A stretch of 61,617 nucleotides of DNA from Streptomyces sp. AC550_RSS872 (lineage in GTDB: Bacteria > Actinomycetota > Actinomycetes > Streptomycetales > Streptomycetaceae), in assembly GCF_019049285.1 (NCBI RefSeq), contig NZ_JAGMUL010000195.1:1-61617 (forward strand), given 5' to 3'. A program made the position numbers and the translations under genes. The notes beneath the pieces are model-generated. The model was not told the DNA's origin. It worked only from the letters and a program-made list of their open reading frames with translations, and did no database searches. This document shows positions 7,297 to 15,950 of the stretch, piece after piece (within the stretch, counting starts at the first letter, position 1; each line of letters begins with the position of its first letter).

Positions 7297-8055
7297 CTAG
7301 CGCCCCGCCTCCTTCGACACCAGCGCCACCGCCTCCTCCACGTCGTCCGTCACGTGGAACAGGAGCAGGTCCTTCTCCGACGCCTTGCCCTGGGCGATCA
7401 GGGTGTTCTTCAGCCAGTCGACCAGGCCGCCCCAGTACTCGCTGCCGAAGAGGACGATCGGGAAGCGGGTGACCTTCTGGGTCTGGACGAGGGTGAGGGC
7501 CTCGAAGAGTTCGTCGAGGGTGCCGAGGCCGCCGGGGAGGACCACGAAGCCCTGGGCGTACTTGACGAACATCATCTTGCGGACGAAGAAGTACCGGAAG
7601 TTCAGGCCGATGTCGACGTAGGGGTTGAGGCCCTGCTCGAAGGGCAGCTCGATGCCGAGGCCGACCGAGATGCCGCCCGCCTCGCAGGCGCCCTTGTTCG
7701 CGGCCTCCATGGCGCCGGGACCACCGCCGGTGATCACCGCGAAGCCGGCCTCGACCAGACCGCGGCCGAGGCGGACTCCGGCGTCGTACTCGGGAGAGTC
7801 GACCAGTGTGCGGGCCGAGCCGAAGACGCTGATCGCCGACGGGAGTTCGGCGAGGGTGCCGAAGCCCTCGATGAACTCCGACTGGATGCGCAGGACCCGC
7901 CAGGGGTCCGTGTGGACCCAGTCGGAGGGCCCGCCCGCGTCCAGCAGTCGCTGGTCGGTCGTACTCGCCTTCACCTGGCTCCGCCGTCGGATGACCGGGC
8001 CCAGGCGCTGCTCCGACGGTGGCTGCTTCTTCCCCTCGGGGTTGCCGGTAGCCAT
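7297..8055 (-). CDS. LOG family protein (TIGR00730)
   Basis: A 252-residue protein with the Rossmann-like LOG fold. The motif PGGLGTLDELFE gives the PGGxGTxxE signature, with FRYFFVRKMMF and GGGPGAMEAANKGA supplying the other nucleotide-binding segments. Family members hydrolyse the N-glycosidic bond of nucleoside 5'-monophosphates (cytokinin-activating or PpnN-like). The actual substrate here is unknown. ATG 8055 (MATGNPEGKKQ) has GGAGGGAGC upstream. The N-terminal 40 residues are basic and probably flexible. Position beside dapE and folP2 matches Rv1205. Confidence 0.88.
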   Translation of the reverse strand: MATGNPEGKKQPPSEQRLGPVIRRRSQVKASTTDQRLLDAGGPSDWVHTDPWRVLRIQSEFIEGFGTLAELPSAISVFGSARTLVDSPEYDAGVRLGRGLVEAGFAVITGGGPGAMEAANKGACEAGGISVGLGIELPFEQGLNPYVDIGLNFRYFFVRKMMFVKYAQGFVVLPGGLGTLDELFEALTLVQTQKVTRFPIVLFGSEYWGGLVDWLKNTLIAQGKASEKDLLLFHVTDDVEEAVALVSKEAGR

Positions 8056-8204
8056 GTGCGCTCCCTCCGCTGCGGGGCCTGCGAGTGTTGCAGGTCGTTC
8101 CACCTCAGCGTAGATCCACGTGGGTTACGGACGGGGGACGTGAGCATGACCGCCGTGAAGCGCCGTCCCGCCGGCCCTCGGCCCCGCGTCGCCGCCCCTC
8201 GTCA

Positions 8205-9284
8205 CTACGCCGTGAGCCACGCCCTCAGCCGCTCCTCCCCCGCGAGGATCTTCGCCGTGTCGACGCGCTCGTCCCGCTTGTGCGCCAAGTGCGGGTTGCC
8301 GGGGCCGTAGTTGACCGCCGGGATGCCCAGGGACGAGAAGCGCGAGACGTCCGTCCAGCCGTACTTGGGGCGAGCCGTGCCCCCGACCGCCGCCATGAAC
8401 GCCGCGGCCGCCGGGTGGGACAGGCCCGGCAGCGCGCCGCCGCTGTGGTCGTCCACCACGAACTCCTCCACCCCGCAGTCGGCGAAGACCTCTCGGACGT
8501 GCGCGACGGCCTCCTCCTCGGTGCGGTCCGGCGCGTAGCGGAAGTTGACGGTCACCACGCACTCGTCGGGGATGACGTTGCCGGCCACACCGCCCTTGAT
8601 GCCGACCGCGTTCAGGCCCTCGCGGTACTCCAGGCCGTCGATCACCGGGTAGCGCGGTTCGTACGAGGCCAGGCGGGCCAGGATCGGGGACGCCGCGTGG
8701 ATCGCGTTCGAGCCCATCCAGCCGCGCGCGGAGTGGGCGCGCTCGCCCTTGGTCTTCAGGAGCACCCTGAGCGTGCCCTGGCAGCCGCCCTCGACCTCGC
8801 CGTCCGACGGCTCCAGGAGCACCGCGAAGTCGCCCTCCAGCCACTCCGGGCGGGCCTCGGAGATGTGCTTGAGGCCGTTGAGGTCCGCGGTCACCTCTTC
8901 GTTGTCGTAGAAGACGAAGGTCAGGTCGCGGTTGGGGGCCGGGACCGTCGCGGCGATACGGAGCTGGACCGCGACGCCCGACTTCATGTCGCAGGTGCCG
9001 CAGCCCCAGAGCACACCGTCCTCGTCCAGCCTCGACGGGACGTTGTCCGCGATCGGCACCGTGTCGATGTGCCCGGCGAGGATCACGCGCTCCGGCCGGC
9101 CGAGGTTCGTGCGCGCCACGACGTTGTTGCCGTACCGGTCGACCGTCAGGTGCGGCAGGGCGCGCAGAGCGGTCTCGACGGCGTCCGCGAGGGGCTGCTC
9201 GGTGCCGCTGACGGAGGGGAAGTCGACGAGCTGCGCGGTGAGCTTCGCGGCGTCCAGCGTGAGGTCAAGGGAGGTGTCGGCCAT
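8205..9284 (-). CDS. dapE: Succinyl-diaminopimelate desuccinylase
   Basis: A 359-residue M20-family metallohydrolase that releases succinate from N-succinyl-LL-diaminopimelate in lysine and peptidoglycan-precursor synthesis. Metal-ligand motifs are visible: LAGHIDTVPI (first His and the catalytic-pair Asp), GCGTCDMKSG (bridging Asp), DNEEVTAD (catalytic Glu), LLEPSDGEVEGG, and the C-terminal NYGPGNPHLAHKRDERV with the last His. Start ATG 9284 (MADTSLDL); a 9-residue longer reading begins at 9311. It is the actinobacterial DapE type and the dapC aminotransferase of the same pathway is 2.3 kb away. Confidence 0.93.
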   Translation of the reverse strand: MADTSLDLTLDAAKLTAQLVDFPSVSGTEQPLADAVETALRALPHLTVDRYGNNVVARTNLGRPERVILAGHIDTVPIADNVPSRLDEDGVLWGCGTCDMKSGVAVQLRIAATVPAPNRDLTFVFYDNEEVTADLNGLKHISEARPEWLEGDFAVLLEPSDGEVEGGCQGTLRVLLKTKGERAHSARGWMGSNAIHAASPILARLASYEPRYPVIDGLEYREGLNAVGIKGGVAGNVIPDECVVTVNFRYAPDRTEEEAVAHVREVFADCGVEEFVVDDHSGGALPGLSHPAAAAFMAAVGGTARPKYGWTDVSRFSSLGIPAVNYGPGNPHLAHKRDERVDTAKILAGEERLRAWLTA

Positions 9285-9380
9285 GGAGCCGACCCTAACG
9301 CGCCTGGCCATCGGCCCACTTTTCGCACCGATTTTCCACAGCGCTCATACCCCTCAGTAACCTCAGCTACCTTGTAGGGC

Positions 9381-10358
9381 GTGCCAGAGCCGTCACCCTC
9401 CTCCAAGCGTCGTGGCCGCCTCCTCCGTCGTGGGGCGGCCTTCGTGGTCCTGCTCGCCGTCGCGGGGTATCTCGCGGTGCAGTACGTCACCGGCGGCACG
9501 GGCACACCGGGCTGCGAGGTCGTCTCGGGCAAGGGCGACGGGGCGCGCTACGAGTTCACGCCGGAGCAGGCGGTGAACGCGGCGACCATCGCCGCCGTCG
9601 GCACCGGGCGCGGGCTGCCCCAGCGGGCCGTGACCATCGCGCTCGCCACCGCGCTCCAGGAGTCGGGGCTGCGCAACATCGGCCATGGCGACCGTGACTC
9701 GCTGGGCCTGTTCCAGCAGCGGCCCTCGCAGGGCTGGGGCACCGAGAAGGAGATCCAGGACCCGATCTACTCGGCGGGCATCTTCTACGAGCACCTGGTC
9801 AAGGTCCGCGGCTATACGGAGCTGCCGCTCACCGTCGCCGCGCAGCGCGTCCAGCGCAGCGGCTTCCCGGAGGCGTACGCCAAGCACGAGCCGGACGCGA
9901 CGCTGCTCGCCGCGGCCCTCACCGGACGTTCGGCGGCCACGCTGACCTGCGAGGGGCGCCTGGGTGCCACGCGCGCCTCGGGTCCGGACGCCGTACGGGC
10001 CGCGCTCGTACGGGACTTCGGGCAGGACGCGCTCCAGTCGGCCGGGGCCGAGGTGGGCGCCCGGAAGGCCGCGCCCTCGCCCACTCCCACCGTGATCCGG
10101 CGCGACGGGCGGACCGTCCTGCTTCCGGTGACCGGCGACTCCGGTGCCGGTGCCGGGCGCGGTGTCCGCGAGCGGGGCTGGCAGTTGGCCCACTGGGCCG
10201 TGGCCAACGCCTCCGATCTGCACATCAAGCGGGTCGCGTACGCCGGCCGGGAGTGGACCGCCGGGAACACCGACAGCCAGTGGCGGACCATCGCGGCGGC
10301 GGGCACTTCGGGAGCGGAGAGCAGTCTGGGCTCGGTCCGGATCGTGACGACCCCCTAG
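9381..10358 (+). CDS. Membrane-anchored lytic-transglycosylase-like protein
   Basis: A 325-residue protein with a basic N-terminus and one membrane helix (about residues 18-35, AAFVVLLAVAGYLAVQYV), then an outer domain. Residues about 60-170 contain TIALATALQESGLRN and DSLGLFQQRPSQGWG, which resemble the catalytic Glu region and GLFQ-type motif of SLT/lysozyme-like proteins. The C-terminal part (about 230-325) carries a conserved GWQLAHWAVANA segment of unknown role. GTG 9381 is used because no other start precedes the membrane helix; the upstream ribosome site is weak. Some databases label relatives 'heavy metal transporter', for which I see no support. It probably acts on the cell wall. Confidence 0.6.
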   Translation: MPEPSPSSKRRGRLLRRGAAFVVLLAVAGYLAVQYVTGGTGTPGCEVVSGKGDGARYEFTPEQAVNAATIAAVGTGRGLPQRAVTIALATALQESGLRNIGHGDRDSLGLFQQRPSQGWGTEKEIQDPIYSAGIFYEHLVKVRGYTELPLTVAAQRVQRSGFPEAYAKHEPDATLLAAALTGRSAATLTCEGRLGATRASGPDAVRAALVRDFGQDALQSAGAEVGARKAAPSPTPTVIRRDGRTVLLPVTGDSGAGAGRGVRERGWQLAHWAVANASDLHIKRVAYAGREWTAGNTDSQWRTIAAAGTSGAESSLGSVRIVTTP

Positions 10359-10756
10359 GACCCACCGGTCGTACGTGCCTGCCGTACATGCCTGCCGTAC
10401 GCGCGGGCCGTACGCGCAGGAGTTCGGCGGCTCACTCGTGAGGATTACCCGAGGTGTCGGTCGGCGATGGTGTGGGCAGGTTTTGGCGCGGTCACCCCGC
10501 TATCGGCCAAAACCCTTGAGAATCAAGGGCTGTAAGGATTCGGCAGACTTTCCGGCGAGGATCTTTTTGCCCGTATTTATCCGCAGGCGATAATGCGACG
10601 CATTGCCAACTCTTTACGTTGCGGCGCCGCAACCTTCACGGGCTTCGAGCGGTAGTCACTGCGTCCGAGCCCGGAGATCAACAGCCAGTCGGTCAACTGC
10701 CGGGTGCGGTCGGACACTTCATCGTTCTCATCCGACATACCCGTCGAAGGAGCATC
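10359..10756. other. Intergenic region with inverted repeat
   Basis: No gene seen in these 398 bases. CCCTTGA-GAA-TCAAGGG (10513-10529) is a tight inverted repeat that may be an operator or a small terminator. The stretch 10540-10620 is markedly more AT-rich than its surroundings and most likely holds the promoter of the downstream secreted protein. Confidence 0.4.
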
Positions 10757-11254
10757 ATGTCCCTCCCCCTGACCCGCCGGATCGCCCGTGCCGCGCTGAT
10801 CGTCGCTGCGGGAGCGGCTGCCGGGGTCGGTGCGGCCGGCTCCGCCAGCGCGGCCCCCGAACTGCCCGACGCCACCAAGGTCGGCGGGCTGACCGCCCTG
10901 GACGGCGCGAGCGTCGTCGACGGCGCGGCCACCAACGCCACCGGGATCGCGGGTGGCGCCGTCGACACCGCGGTCGACGGCGCGCTGCCGACCGCCACGA
11001 AGGCCGGCGACAAGGTGACCAAGGCCGGCGGCAAGGTGACCAAGACCGGCGGCAAGGCCGCGAAGAAGGCCGTGCCGACCGCGACGAAGGCCGGCAGCAA
11101 GGTTGCGAAGAAGGCGACGCCCGCGGCGCAGCAGACCGCTGGTGGCGTGGCCGGGTCGGTCGGGACCGTCCTCGGTGAGGCGGCCGGTACCGCCACGCAG
11201 GGTGGCGTGCCGACGACCGGTTCGCTGCCGGTGCAGGCGCTGCCCCTCAGCTGA
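10757..11254 (+). CDS. Small secreted Lys/Ala-rich protein
   Basis: A 165-residue protein with a clear signal peptide (RRIARAALIVAAGAAAGVG, predicted cleavage after ASA near residue 34). The mature part has Ala/Gly/Thr repeats and a strongly basic middle in which KAGDKVTKAGGKVTK and related units recur, resembling histone-H1-like tails. No catalytic motif is visible. GAAGGAG lies 6-7 bases before ATG 10757. Some relatives are annotated 'ATP-binding protein', but I see no nucleotide-binding motif. A basic wall-associated or polyanion-binding structural role is only a guess. Confidence 0.65.
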   Translation: MSLPLTRRIARAALIVAAGAAAGVGAAGSASAAPELPDATKVGGLTALDGASVVDGAATNATGIAGGAVDTAVDGALPTATKAGDKVTKAGGKVTKTGGKAAKKAVPTATKAGSKVAKKATPAAQQTAGGVAGSVGTVLGEAAGTATQGGVPTTGSLPVQALPLS

Positions 11255-11280
11255 CGACGGTCGGCTGACGCCGGGCTTGA

Positions 11281-11318
11281 GCCGACGGGGTCCAGGGAGT
11301 TCCCTGGGCCCCGTCGGC
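11281..11318 (+). terminator. Strong hairpin terminator
   Basis: GCCGACGGGG (11281-11290) pairs with CCCCGTCGGC (11309-11318), extended inside by CCAGGGA/TCCCTGG, and is followed by CTTTGT. It terminates the small secreted-protein gene. Confidence 0.8.
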
Positions 11319-11468
11319 CTTTGTGCGTGCCCGCGTTCGCCTACGTCGGCAGGGGCCGGGGCGTGTTCGGACGGCATCCGGCACTGCAAGCTGTGCCCAC
11401 CCGTTCCGCCCTGCGGAACGACTGCCCACAGCGGGAGCGGCGGTGGCCGTGGGCCCGGCAGCAGACGC

Positions 11469-11589
11469 GGGAGCCGCCCCAGACTGCGGGAGCCACCCCA
11501 GACTGCGGGAGCCACCCCAGATTGCGGGAGCCACCCCAGACTGCGGGAGCCGCCCCAGACTGCGGGAGCCGCCGCAGGCTGCGGGAGCC
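11469..11589. repeat. 19-bp tandem repeat array
   Basis: There are six copies of a 19-bp unit (consensus GGGAGCCACCCCAGACTGC) plus a 7-base partial copy, ending 8 bases before the dapC stop. Units differ by one to three substitutions. No spacers are present, so it is not a CRISPR. Confidence 0.9.
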
Positions 11590-11596
11590 CGTGTTG

Positions 11597-12691
11597 CTAT
11601 GCCAGGCGCTGTACCGCTGCCCGGACCCGCTCGTCTGTTGCCGTGAAGGCCACGCGTACGTGCTGGGCGCCCGCCTCGCCGTAGAAGTCGCCCGGGGCCA
11701 CCAGGATGCCGAGATCGGCCAGGCCGGCGACCGTGGTCCAGCAGGACTCGCCCTTCGTGGCCCAGAGGTAGAGGCTGGCCTCGCTGTGTTCGATGCGGAA
11801 GCCGTGGGACTCCAGGGCCTGGCGCAGGGCCGTGCGGCGGGCGGCGTAGCGGTCGCGCTGGACGCGGACGTGTTCGTCGTCGCCCAGGGCCGCGACGACC
11901 GCTGCCTGGGTGGGTGCCGACGTCATCATGCCGCCGTGCTTGCGGATCTGGAGGAGGGGGCCGAGGACGTCCGGGTCGCCGGCCAGGAACGCGGCCCGGT
12001 AGCCGGCCAGGTTGGAGCGCTTGGAGAGGCTGTGGACGGCGACGATGCCCTCGTACGAGCCGCCGTTCACGTCCGGGTGCAGGACCGAGACCGGGTCGGC
12101 CTCCCAGCCCAGCTCCAGGTAGCACTCGTCGGAGAAGATCAGGATGCCGTGCGAGCGGGCCCACGCCACGATGCGGGTGAGGTCCGCCTTCGACAGGACC
12201 TTGCCGGTGGGGTTGGACGGGGAGTTCAGCCAGAGGAGCTTCAGGCCGGCCGGGTCCAGGTCGGTCGGGTCGTCGTAGACCTCGTGGTCGGCGCGGGCGA
12301 GACGGGCGCCGACCTCGTACGTGGGGTAGGCAAGGCGCGGGTGGGCGACCCTGTCGCCGGGGCCCAGGCCCAGCTGGGTGGGGAGCCAGGCGACGAGTTC
12401 CTTGGAGCCGACGACGGGCAGGACGTGCCGGTGGGTGACCTCGCGGGCGCCCAGGCGGCGCTCCACCCAGCCCGTGATCGCGTCCCGCAGCGCGGGGGTG
12501 CCCCAGACCGTGGGATAGCCCGGGGAGTCCGCCGCGTCGATCAGGGCCTTCTGGATCAGCTCGGGGACCGGGTCGACCGGCGTGCCGACGGAGAGGTCGA
12601 CGATGCCGTCCGGGTGCGCGGCGGCCGTCTTCTTGTACGGCTCCAGCTTGTCCCAGGGGAAGGTCGGAAGGCGGTCGGAGACTGCGGACAC
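11597..12691 (-). CDS. dapC: Succinyldiaminopimelate transaminase (actinobacterial DapC)
   Basis: A 364-residue class I/II PLP aminotransferase, the size of the actinobacterial DapC family. It transfers the amino group from glutamate to N-succinyl-2-amino-6-ketopimelate in lysine/DAP synthesis. LNSPSNPTGKVL is the cofactor-binding Asn/Pro motif, FSDECYLELGW holds the PLP-contacting Asp and Tyr, and HSLSKRSNLAGYR carries the Schiff-base Lys. Start GTG 12691 (VSAVSDRLPTFPWDKLEPYK) was preferred over an ORF extension to 12757 whose codons are low-complexity repeats. It lies downstream of fdxA, as in M. tuberculosis (Rv1177-Rv1178), but a hairpin separates the two here. Confidence 0.92.
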   Translation of the reverse strand: MSAVSDRLPTFPWDKLEPYKKTAAAHPDGIVDLSVGTPVDPVPELIQKALIDAADSPGYPTVWGTPALRDAITGWVERRLGAREVTHRHVLPVVGSKELVAWLPTQLGLGPGDRVAHPRLAYPTYEVGARLARADHEVYDDPTDLDPAGLKLLWLNSPSNPTGKVLSKADLTRIVAWARSHGILIFSDECYLELGWEADPVSVLHPDVNGGSYEGIVAVHSLSKRSNLAGYRAAFLAGDPDVLGPLLQIRKHGGMMTSAPTQAAVVAALGDDEHVRVQRDRYAARRTALRQALESHGFRIEHSEASLYLWATKGESCWTTVAGLADLGILVAPGDFYGEAGAQHVRVAFTATDERVRAAVQRLA

Positions 12692-12759
12692 GGGCTCTGG
12701 CTCACTTTCTGGTACTGCCGGTACTGGCCGTACTGCCAGTACTGCCGGATACGGCAACG

Positions 12760-12809
12760 CCTCGGTCCCGTACGGTGATCAAGGGCGATCAGGCCGTACG
12801 AGACCGAGG
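12760..12809 (-). terminator. Imperfect hairpin between fdxA and dapC
   Basis: CCTCGGTC-C-CGTACGG at the left pairs with CCGTACG-A-GACCGAGG at the right (12760-12809). It would terminate or attenuate fdxA transcription before dapC. Between it and dapC, 12710-12750 contains four degenerate direct repeats built on TACTGCCGG. Confidence 0.65.
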
Positions 12810-12838
12810 CGGCACGCTGTGCGGGTCGCCGGTGCGGA

Positions 12839-13159
12839 CTACTCGGCCTGCGGCGGCAGTGCGGCGATGAAGGGGTGGTCCCGCTCGATCAGGCCCAGCT
12901 TGCTGGCGCCGCCGGGGGAGCCGAGCTCGTCGAAGAACTCGACGTTCGCCTTGTAGTAGTCCTTCCACTCCTCCGGAGTGTCGTCCTCGTAGAAGATCGC
13001 CTCGACCGGGCAGACCGGCTCACAGGCTCCGCAGTCGACGCATTCGTCCGGGTGGATGTACAAGGACCGCTGGCCCTCGTAGATGCAGTCGACCGGGCAC
13101 TCCTCGATGCACGCCTTGTCCTTGACGTCGACACAAGGCTGCGCGATGACGTAGGTCAC
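12839..13159 (-). CDS. fdxA: 7Fe ferredoxin
   Basis: A 106-residue [3Fe-4S][4Fe-4S] ferredoxin, a soluble low-potential electron carrier. The first Cys set CVDVKDKACIEECPVDC has the spacing of the actinobacterial seven-iron ferredoxins; the second is CVDCGACEPVCPVEAI. The C-terminal extension IERDHPFIAALPPQ is typical. GTG 13159 is preceded by an excellent GAGGAGGAA site. Likely partners are cytochrome P450 or ferredoxin-dependent oxidoreductases, which are not in the window. It is divergent from the GNAT gene. Confidence 0.95.
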   Translation of the reverse strand: MTYVIAQPCVDVKDKACIEECPVDCIYEGQRSLYIHPDECVDCGACEPVCPVEAIFYEDDTPEEWKDYYKANVEFFDELGSPGGASKLGLIERDHPFIAALPPQAE

Positions 13160-13299
13160 GCTGTCGTTCCTCCTCGATAGGGCGCTGGCGGGCCTCCACA
13201 GGCTCCGCCGCCTGGCGCGCGGGAGCGCGGCGTCGTCGATGCCCGCCCCTAGTATCTCCGTTCTTGGGCATGATCCGAACAGGAGGGGTGAACCGACCT

Positions 13300-14292
13300 G
13301 TGGAAATCTCTGCGGCAGGGCGCCTTGAGGTCCGTATCACCACTGCTGACGTGGGTAAACGGGTCTCCGTACGCCGCCTGAACGATCCTGCGGCCGGGGG
13401 TGAGAAATTCACCGACACGGTGGGTGTTCTCGCATCATGGGACGAAGGTGTGCTGCTGATCACACGGAAGAGTGGCGACACCGTCCGCATCGCGGAATCG
13501 TCGCTGGTGGCGGGCAAGGTCGTGCCGAGTGCGCCGGCCCGTCGCCGGGGGCCCTCCGCCTCGTACGCGGAACTCGCGCACGTCTCCACGCGCGCGTGGC
13601 GGCCCGTGGAGAGCGAGATGCTCGGCGCCTGGGAGCTGCGGGCCGCGTCCGGGTTCACCCGTCGGGCCAACTCGGTGCTGCCTCTCGGCGACCCCGGAAT
13701 GCCGCTGCCGGCCGCGCTGGATGTCGTACGGCGCTGGTACGGCGACCGTGGGCTCCCCGCGTACGTCCAGACCGCGACGGGGGCCGAGGGGACTCAGGAG
13801 CTCCTGTGCGCGGAGCTGGAGCGGCTGGGGTGGGTGCGGGAGGTCTCCGCCGAGATGTGGGTCGGGGCGCTGGCGCCGGTCGCCGACCGGGGTGAGGGTG
13901 CCGGAGTGGTGCTGTCCCGGGAGGCCGACGAGGCTTGGCTTGCGCGGTATCAGCGCAAGGGGGTGAGCGAGGTGGCCCTGAAGGTGCTGGGCAGCGGGCC
14001 GTCGGTGTGGTTCGCGACGGTTCCCGGTGCGGGCGGCGGTGCGCCCGCCGCCATCGGGCGGTGTGTCGTGGACGGGCGGTGGGCGGGGTTCGGCGCCGTG
14101 GAGGTCGATCCGGCGCTGCGTCGGCAGGGGCTGGCGACCCGGGTGATGACCGCGCTGGCGCGGCGGGCCCTGGACGAGGGGGCGTCGGCGGCGTGGCTGC
14201 ACGTCGAGGCGGAGAACGCGGGTGCGCGGGAGATGTACGCCGGGATGGGGTTCGGTGCGCATCACTCGTATCACCACTACCGATCAGCGTGA
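13300..14292 (+). CDS. GNAT family N-acetyltransferase
   Basis: A 330-residue protein. The C-terminal third is a GNAT domain: VEVDPALRRQGLATRVMTAL contains the acetyl-CoA pyrophosphate-binding R/Q-x-x-G-x-A motif, then WLHVEAENAGAREMYAGMGF. The N-terminal 70 residues (RLEVRITTADVGKRVSVRRL) form a small conserved beta-rich domain seen in streptomycete relatives. Substrate unknown. GTG 13300 (VEISAAGRLEV) was chosen because conserved sequence begins there, although AGGAGGGG (13281-13288) is then about 12 bases away. In-frame GTG 13288 and ATG 13270 are alternatives. Confidence 0.8.
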   Translation: MEISAAGRLEVRITTADVGKRVSVRRLNDPAAGGEKFTDTVGVLASWDEGVLLITRKSGDTVRIAESSLVAGKVVPSAPARRRGPSASYAELAHVSTRAWRPVESEMLGAWELRAASGFTRRANSVLPLGDPGMPLPAALDVVRRWYGDRGLPAYVQTATGAEGTQELLCAELERLGWVREVSAEMWVGALAPVADRGEGAGVVLSREADEAWLARYQRKGVSEVALKVLGSGPSVWFATVPGAGGGAPAAIGRCVVDGRWAGFGAVEVDPALRRQGLATRVMTALARRALDEGASAAWLHVEAENAGAREMYAGMGFGAHHSYHHYRSA

Positions 14293-14353
14293 GCAGCACT
14301 GTCGATCAGTGTGAGCCGCGGTACCGATCGTCGTGAAAGGGCACGAGCCAGCT

Positions 14354-15205
14354 ATGCGTCCCCCCTACCCCCCGCCGCCCGAACGCTCCGCCGAACTGCG
14401 GCGGCGTTTCGCCGAAGAGGCACGGTCCGAGCGGCCCGATCTGTCCCTGCTCTGTCTGCTGGTGGGGGCCGAGGCGGACGGGGAGCTGGACGACGCGGGG
14501 ATGGACGCCGTGCAGATGGAGCTGGACTCGCTGGCGGGCCAGCTGCCCTTCCGGCCCGGGGGGCCGCGGGAGTGGGCGGTCGCCCTGCGGGAGCTGCTCG
14601 GGGAGCGGTACGGGTTCCGCGGGTCCGCCGCGGACTATCAGCGGCTGGAGTCGTCGTTGCTGCACGAGGTGCTTCGGCGGCGGCGTGGGTTGCCGATTCT
14701 GCTGTCGGTGGTGTGGATGGAGGTCGCGCGGCGGGCGGGGGCGCCGGTGTACGGGGTCGCACTGCCGGGGCACTTTGTCGTGGGGTTCGGGCCCGCCGAG
14801 GATCAGGTGCTCGCCGATCCGTTCGACGGGGGGCGGGTGTTGACCGGGAGCGATGCGGAGTTGCTGGTGGCGGGGGCTACGGGGGCGGGGTTGCAGCCGT
14901 CGATGCTGGCGCCGGCGGATCCGTTGGACGTGGTGTCGCGGATTCTGAACAACGTTCGGGCATGGGCCGCGGCTCGGCCTGAGCGGACGGATGTGGCTCT
15001 GTGGGCCGTGGAGTTGTCGCTGTCGTTGCCTTCGCATCCGGCTCGGTTGCGGTTCGAGCGGGCGCGGTTGCTTGTTCAGCGGGGTGACTTCGTCGATGGG
15101 GCCGTGGAGTTGGAGCAGTACGCGGAGTTGATCAGTGGGGTGGACGAAGGGGCGGCTGAGCGGGTGCGGGGGGAGGCTCGGGCTGCTCGGGCGATGTTGA
15201 ACTGA
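14354..15205 (+). CDS. Transglutaminase-like SirB1-family protein
   Basis: A 283-residue protein matching the SirB1/transglutaminase-like core-2 family. RRRRGLPILLSVVWMEVARRAG and GVALPGHFVVGF give the conserved helix and His-containing strand, followed by a DPFDGG motif. The catalytic Cys of true transglutaminases is not evident: the helix has SVVWM where Cys would be expected, so enzymatic activity is doubtful. The C-terminus contains a TPR-like helical pair (LRFERARLLVQRGDFVDGAV). ATG 14354 was chosen; GTG 14333 in frame would add seven residues. It follows the GNAT gene by 61 bases and may be co-transcribed. Confidence 0.75.
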   Translation: MRPPYPPPPERSAELRRRFAEEARSERPDLSLLCLLVGAEADGELDDAGMDAVQMELDSLAGQLPFRPGGPREWAVALRELLGERYGFRGSAADYQRLESSLLHEVLRRRRGLPILLSVVWMEVARRAGAPVYGVALPGHFVVGFGPAEDQVLADPFDGGRVLTGSDAELLVAGATGAGLQPSMLAPADPLDVVSRILNNVRAWAAARPERTDVALWAVELSLSLPSHPARLRFERARLLVQRGDFVDGAVELEQYAELISGVDEGAAERVRGEARAARAMLN

Positions 15206-15253
15206 AGGTTCGCCCAGGCGCCGTACGGGGTGCGGCGATTCGGCGAGTGCGGG

Positions 15254-15320
15254 TGCGTTATGGCTTGTCGCGCCCACGCGGCGGAGCCGCATATTGATAC
15301 AGCCCCGCGCCCCTGGGGGT
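15254..15320. repeat. Dispersed palindromic intergenic repeat, copy 2
   Basis: Same element as at 5145 and 27665, with the core CGCGGCGGAGCCGC and CCCCGCGCCCC. It lies between the convergent SirB1-like gene and the response regulator. Confidence 0.75.
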
Positions 15321-15335
15321 TGCCCTGGGCGGCGC

Positions 15336-15950
15336 TTATAGCCACCCCTTTTCTCTCGCTATCCTCACCGCCTCCGACCTGTTTCGTGCCGCCAGCTTCT
15401 GGATCGCTGTCGAGAGGTAGTTGCGGACCGTGCCCTGGGACAGGTGCAGGGCCGCTGCCAGGTCCGCGTTCGTGGAGCCGTCCTCCGCTGCTCTCAGGAT
15501 CTCTCGCTCGCGGTCCGTCAGCGGGTTGGCGCCCTCCGCCAGGGCCGCTGCCGCCAAGGTGGGGTCGATGACCCGTTCGCCTGCCAGGACCTTGCGTACC
15601 GCCTCTGCCAGTCGGGCCGCGGGGGCGTCCTTGACCAGGAAGGCGTCGGCGCCGGACTCCATGGCGCTGCGGAGGTAGCCGGGGCGGCCGAAGGTGGTGA
15701 GGACGACCAGTTTCACGGCGGGGAGTTCCTTGTGCAGCAGGGCCGCGGCCTCTATGCCCGTCGCGCCCGGCATCTCGATGTCCAGGAGTGCCACGTCGAT
15801 GTCGTGCTCGCGGGCGGCCGGGAGGACCTCGTCGCCGCGGGCCACCTGGGCGACGACCTCGATGTCGTCCTCCAGGCCGAGCAGGGCGGCCAGGGCCTCG
15901 CGGACCATCGACTGGTCCTCGGCGAGCAGGACCTTGATCATGCGGCTCAT
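15336..15950 (-). CDS. NarL/DesR-type response regulator
   Basis: A 204-residue two-component regulator. The receiver domain (1-120) has the acidic pair near residue 11 and the phospho-acceptor Asp57 in VALLDIEMPG, plus VLTTFGRPG and FLVKDAP with the conserved Lys. A LuxR-type helix-turn-helix (about 135-200) contains LTDREREILRAAEDGSTNAD and SQGTVRNYLSTAIQKL. ATG 15950 overlaps the kinase stop as ATGA, so it is the partner of the histidine kinase. The four-gene operon ATPase-permease-kinase-regulator suggests it senses membrane or cell-wall stress and controls the linked exporter. Confidence 0.93.
   Translation of the reverse strand: MSRMIKVLLAEDQSMVREALAALLGLEDDIEVVAQVARGDEVLPAAREHDIDVALLDIEMPGATGIEAAALLHKELPAVKLVVLTTFGRPGYLRSAMESGADAFLVKDAPAARLAEAVRKVLAGERVIDPTLAAAALAEGANPLTDREREILRAAEDGSTNADLAAALHLSQGTVRNYLSTAIQKLAARNRSEAVRIAREKGWL

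Noticed and set aside
11469..11589. CRISPR-like array
   Set aside because: Repeats are directly adjacent with no spacers, and no cas genes are present; the same applies to 36227-36615.
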